A stretch of DNA of 17,641 bases, taken from positions 1 to 17,641 of the forward strand of contig JAZRZQ010000062.1 of NCBI GenBank assembly GCA_045601445.1, in the 5' to 3' direction. This document shows positions 14,913 through 17,641 of this stretch, piece after piece. This stretch comes from RGIG5579 sp045601445. Its GTDB lineage: Bacteria; Bacillota; Clostridia; Oscillospirales; SIG627. The notes below the pieces were generated by a model. The model was not told the DNA's origin, did not search any database, and saw only the letters and a list, made by a program, of their open reading frames with translations. How positions within the stretch are numbered: the stretch's first letter is position 1; the number at the start of each line of letters is the position of its first letter. A program made the position numbers and the translations under genes.

Positions 14913-15455
14913 TTAATAATTCTCTGCACAGAGCTCAAAGTAGCTCTTCGGATGAGCACAGGTCGGGCAAAGCTCGGGTGCGGCCGTGCCGACGATGATG
15001 TGTCCGCAGTTGCGGCATTCCCAAACCTTGACCTCGCTTCTTTCAAAGACGGCAGCGGTCTCAACGTTCTGCAGCAGCTTGCGATAGCGCTCCTCGTGAT
15101 GCTTCTCGATGGCGGCAACCAAGCGAAACTTTCTTGCCAATTCAGGGAAGCCCTCTTTTTCGGCGGTTTCGGCAAAGCCGGCGTACATATCGGTCCACTC
15201 GTAGTTTTCGCCTGCGGCGGCATCGGCAAGATTCTCCGCGGTGTTACCGATGCCCTGCAACTCCTTGAACCACATTTTGGCGTGTTCTTTTTCGTTTTCG
15301 GCCGTTTTCAGAAAGAGAGCACTGATCTGCTCATATCCTTCCTTTTTGGCAACCGATGCAAAGTAAGTGTACTTGTTTCTGGCTTGGCTTTCGCCTGCGA
15401 AGGCGGCTTCAAGGTTCTTTTCGGTCTGCGTTCCCTTATACTTGTTTTCATTCAT
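14913..15455 (-). CDS. rbr: Rubrerythrin
   Basis: A 180-residue cytoplasmic non-heme iron protein that reduces hydrogen peroxide in anaerobes. The N-terminal four-helix ferritin-like domain has diiron ligands in FAGESQARNKY (Glu22), ENEKEH (Glu55, His58), ETAEKEG and IEKHHEERY (Glu117, His120). A C-terminal rubredoxin-like domain has CRNC (147-150) and CPTC (163-166) for an FeS4 centre. Length and order match classical rubrerythrin. The ATG at 15455 has AAGGAG 9 bases upstream. Its own promoter (15482-15510) overlaps a weak PerR-box-like sequence. It indicates an oxygen-sensitive anaerobic host. Confidence 0.96.
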   Translation of the reverse strand: MNENKYKGTQTEKNLEAAFAGESQARNKYTYFASVAKKEGYEQISALFLKTAENEKEHAKMWFKELQGIGNTAENLADAAAGENYEWTDMYAGFAETAEKEGFPELARKFRLVAAIEKHHEERYRKLLQNVETAAVFERSEVKVWECRNCGHIIVGTAAPELCPTCAHPKSYFELCAENY

Positions 15456-15481
15456 AACGGCATACTCCTTCTTTTTTTATC

Positions 15482-15510
15482 ATTGTAGCACACATTTTTG
15501 CTTTTGAAAA
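15482..15510 (-). promoter_or_regulatory. Promoter of rubrerythrin with extended -10
   Basis: On the minus strand TTTTCA (15505-15510), 17 bases, TACAAT (15482-15487), with TGC immediately before the -10 box, an extended -10 element. A 10-of-14 match to the PerR box consensus as I know it covers 15474-15488 and would overlap the -10 region, but an A run inflates that match. Confidence 0.68.
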
Positions 15511-15521
15511 GGCTTTTTGCA

Positions 15522-15548
15522 AAAAAAGAAAGCCGCAAAAGCGGCTTT
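15522..15548 (-). terminator. Intrinsic terminator of the small gene
   Basis: On the minus strand AAAGCCGC-TTTT-GCGGCTTT (15529-15548) is an 8-pair hairpin with a four-base loop, followed by CTTTTTTT. The stop codon of the 56-residue gene (TAA, 15547-15549) runs into the first arm. Confidence 0.9.
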
Positions 15549-15717
15549 ACAGATCGTCTGCGTCCTGAATCGGCATCTCTCTTCGATCCAGCGGCAGTCC
15601 CGTGTACCATCCTTCGGGATCGGTCCTGCTGGGCGGCAGGTGAATCATATCGCTCGGGCCTGTTTCAAAGACGGGTCGAGGGCGTCTGTCCTTCGGATTG
15701 ATCTTGATTTTTTTCAT
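15547..15717 (-). CDS. Small conserved-looking protein, 56 residues, function unknown
   Basis: An open frame of 57 codons from ATG (15717) to TAA (15547-15549), on the minus strand. It encodes a very hydrophilic, proline-rich peptide that starts MKKIKINPKDRRPRPVFE, has PEGWYTGLP in the middle (35-43) and ends PIQDADDL. There is no signal peptide or membrane helix. Support for its being real: AAAGGA 7 bases before the ATG, a strong terminator fused to the stop codon, GC-rich third codon positions like the neighbours, and no competing gene. I do not recognise a function, although the G-Y/W-TG-x-P plus QDADDL layout feels like a recurring small Clostridia protein. No good promoter was found. The coding frame is basic at the start and acidic at the end. 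Confidence 0.75.
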   Translation of the reverse strand: MKKIKINPKDRRPRPVFETGPSDMIHLPPSRTDPEGWYTGLPLDRREMPIQDADDL

Positions 15718-15785
15718 CTCGATGTCCTTTCTTTTTTCATAGTTTTCTCACTTTGCATTTGATTATTCTTTTTCTTGTATTGGCA

Positions 15786-15814
15786 TTGAATTTTTTTCTT
15801 TGGTATGCTACAAT
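15786..15814 (+). promoter_or_regulatory. Promoter of the hprK operon with extended -10
   Basis: TTGAAT (15786-15791), 17 bases, TACAAT (15809-15814), preceded by TGC as an extended -10. Expected start is near 15821, giving a leader of about 23 bases with AAGGAG (15833-15838) five bases before the ATG. It is divergent from the small gene. Confidence 0.7.
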
Positions 15815-15843
15815 GAAATGAAGAAAGTGTAAAAGGAGTTTCT

Positions 15844-16776
15844 ATGGCAGAATCTTATTTTATTACGCTCGGGGAGATCTGTGACAAGTTTTCCCTCAAA
15901 GAGGTCGTTTTTACCGAAGCGGATCGCGCCACGCGCGTCTATCGCAAGGAAGTGAACCGTCCGGGCTTATTTTTGGCCGGCTTTCACGAATATTTTAACG
16001 AGGACCGCATTCAGATCCTCGGTATTACCGAATTTGAATATCTTGAATCGCTCTCGGTCGAAAAACGCCTCGAGGCCGCCGATGCGATGTTTGCCCGCAA
16101 GCCCGTTTGCGTCATCTCCTGCCACGAAAAGCAGGTGCAGACGGAGGTGATGCAGTCGGCCAAGAAGTACGGCGTCCCGCTTTTGATGACCCCTCTTGAC
16201 ACGTCGCTTTTTATGTCGGCGCTCATTGCCCATTTGAACGTCGCTTTGGCCGAGCGCATCACTCGCCACGGCGTTTTGGTCGAGGTGTACGGCGAGGGCG
16301 TTCTGCTTCTCGGTGACAGCGGCGTCGGTAAGAGTGAAACCGCGATCGACCTTGTTAAGCGCGGCCACCGTCTCATTGCGGACGATGCGGTGGAGATCAA
16401 GCGCGTTTCGGATAAGACCCTCGTCGGCTCGGCGCCCGAGATGATTCGTCATTACGTGGAGCTGCGCGGCATCGGTGTGGTGGACGTGCGCCGTCTGTTC
16501 GGCATGGGCTCGGTCAAGGATACCGAAAAGATCAACCTCATCATCAACCTTGAGCCTTGGGTTCAAGGAAAATTTTATGACAGATTGGGAATGGATACCG
16601 AATATACTGAAGTACTCGGCATTCGCATTCCGTCTCTGACCATTCCCGTACGTCCCGGACGAAATCTGGCTCTTATCATTGAAATTGCCACAATGAATAT
16701 GCGTCAGAAGCTGATGGGCTTCAATACGGCGGAAGAATTAAACGAAAAACTGATGAAACAGCTTGGAGGAGAATAA
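15844..16776 (+). CDS. hprK: HPr kinase/phosphorylase
   Basis: A 310-residue protein, the normal length. HprK phosphorylates HPr on Ser46 when glycolytic intermediates are high and dephosphorylates it when phosphate is high, setting CcpA-dependent carbon catabolite repression in Gram-positives. An N-terminal domain (about 1-130) precedes the catalytic domain with RHGVLVEVYG (His142 by family analogy), the P-loop GDSGVGKS (157-164), IADDAVEI (178-185), the family signature LRGIGVVDVRRLFG (207-220), and the C-terminal segment IPVRPGRN (267-274). The ATG has a good ribosome site. Only two bases separate its stop from the ROK kinase, whose ribosome site lies inside the end of hprK. Confidence 0.96.
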   Translation: MAESYFITLGEICDKFSLKEVVFTEADRATRVYRKEVNRPGLFLAGFHEYFNEDRIQILGITEFEYLESLSVEKRLEAADAMFARKPVCVISCHEKQVQTEVMQSAKKYGVPLLMTPLDTSLFMSALIAHLNVALAERITRHGVLVEVYGEGVLLLGDSGVGKSETAIDLVKRGHRLIADDAVEIKRVSDKTLVGSAPEMIRHYVELRGIGVVDVRRLFGMGSVKDTEKINLIINLEPWVQGKFYDRLGMDTEYTEVLGIRIPSLTIPVRPGRNLALIIEIATMNMRQKLMGFNTAEELNEKLMKQLGGE

Positions 16777-16778
16777 AA

Positions 16779-17641
16779 ATGTATTATATCGGAATTGATT
16801 TCGGCGGTACGAATATTGCCTGCGGCATTGTTGACGTTCAGGGAAAGCTCTTGATGAAGAAGAGCTGTAAAACGCAGGCCACCCGCTCTGCGGATCTGAT
16901 TATGAAGGATATGGCAAATTTGGTGGACGAGGTCATCGCCGCTTTCGGATGCGGCAAGGAGCAGATCGCCTTCTGCGGCATTGCCGCCCCCGGGATTGCC
17001 AATTCGGAAACGGGTATCATTGAGTATTCCTGCAATCTGCCTTCCTTTTTGAATTTTAACATTGTCGAAGATCTGAAGGCCCGCACGGGCATCGCCAAGA
17101 TCGGTCTGGAGAACGATGCCAACTGCGCCGCCAAGGGCGAGGCAGAGGCGGGCGCCGCGCGCGGGGTCAAGGACTCGGTGTTCATCACGCTCGGCACGGG
17201 TGTCGGCGGCGGTGGGATTCTGGACGGCAAGGTTTTTCACGGCTTCAATTTCGCAGGTGCGGAATTGGGACACGTGGTCATTGAGAAGGACGGTCAGCCC
17301 TGCTCCTGCGGCAGACGCGGCTGTTGGGAGGCGTACAGCTCCGCAACGGCGCTGGTCCGTATGACGCGTGAGGAAATGCAAGCGTGCAAGGACAGCAAAA
17401 TGTGGCAGCTTTGCGGCGGAGATGAGGAGCGCGTCGACGGCAGAACTGCCTTCGACGCGATGCGTCAGGGAGATGAGGCCGCCAAGAGAGTGCTCGCGCG
17501 CTTCACCTCTTATCTCGGCTGCGGCATTACCAATATGGTCAACATCTTCCAGCCCGAAATCCTTTCCGTCGGCGGCGGTATTTCCGCCGAGGGGGAGACG
17601 CTTCTGGCTCCGGTTCGCGAGATCCTGGAAAAAGAGCAGTA
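16779..17641 (+). CDS. ROK-family sugar kinase (probable glucokinase), 3' end outside window
   Basis: The first 287 residues of a ROK protein; the frame is open to the window edge, and a typical glucokinase of this family would need roughly 25-35 more. It has the N-terminal phosphate motif IGIDFGGTNIACG, the catalytic LENDANCAAKGE (Asp in ENDAN), GTGVGGG, and the zinc-binding ROK signature GAELGHVV followed by CSCGRRGCWEAY. A late VNIFQPEILSVGGG segment is typical of ROK glucokinases. The likely reaction is ATP-dependent phosphorylation of glucose or a related hexose; other ROK kinases cannot be excluded without the rest. GGAGGAG at the end of hprK is its ribosome site, so the two genes are one operon joining sugar entry into glycolysis with catabolite control. 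Confidence 0.93.
   Translation, partial: MYYIGIDFGGTNIACGIVDVQGKLLMKKSCKTQATRSADLIMKDMANLVDEVIAAFGCGKEQIAFCGIAAPGIANSETGIIEYSCNLPSFLNFNIVEDLKARTGIAKIGLENDANCAAKGEAEAGAARGVKDSVFITLGTGVGGGGILDGKVFHGFNFAGAELGHVVIEKDGQPCSCGRRGCWEAYSSATALVRMTREEMQACKDSKMWQLCGGDEERVDGRTAFDAMRQGDEAAKRVLARFTSYLGCGITNMVNIFQPEILSVGGGISAEGETLLAPVREILEKEQ

Overview
The window looks like chromosomal DNA from a Gram-positive anaerobe of the Bacillota, most likely Clostridia. The support is a PdaA-type muramic-lactam deacetylase (usually a spore-cortex enzyme), a MecA-like Clp adaptor, HPr kinase/phosphorylase, single-chain bacterial glycyl-tRNA synthetase, rubrerythrin, strong AGGAGG-type ribosome sites and textbook sigma-A promoters. 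Species cannot be named from this. There is no insertion sequence, phage gene, CRISPR array or rRNA. No gene-free stretch exceeds about 185 bases.

Left part (about 1-7320, all minus strand, read right to left): a MecA-like adaptor; two tandem polysaccharide deacetylases (PdaA-like, then a canonical NodB-type enzyme) ending in a strong hairpin terminator; a two-gene operon of a Rad50/YhaN-like ATPase with a membrane hairpin, translationally coupled to recG; mscS with its own promoter and terminator; and the 5' end of a tRNA gene cut by the window edge, preceded by a perfect consensus promoter.

Middle (7461-14091, plus strand): a three-gene operon of two complete half-ABC exporters enclosing a DUF1854 protein. 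Both exporters carry an unusual N-terminal soluble domain plus zinc ribbon. This operon is the least explained system in the window. It is followed by glyS with its own perfect promoter, and by a bidirectional terminator.

Right part: on the minus strand, an MgtC/SapB membrane protein (convergent with glyS), rubrerythrin, and a 56-codon gene not reported by a minimum-length ORF search. Divergent from these, on the plus strand, lies an hprK-ROK sugar kinase operon (carbon catabolite control plus sugar phosphorylation) that runs off the right edge.

Regulation visible in the sequence: sigma-A-like promoters in front of most transcription units, extended -10 elements at rubrerythrin and hprK, an inverted repeat filling the glyS promoter spacer, and intrinsic terminators, two of which contain the stop codon of the gene they end.
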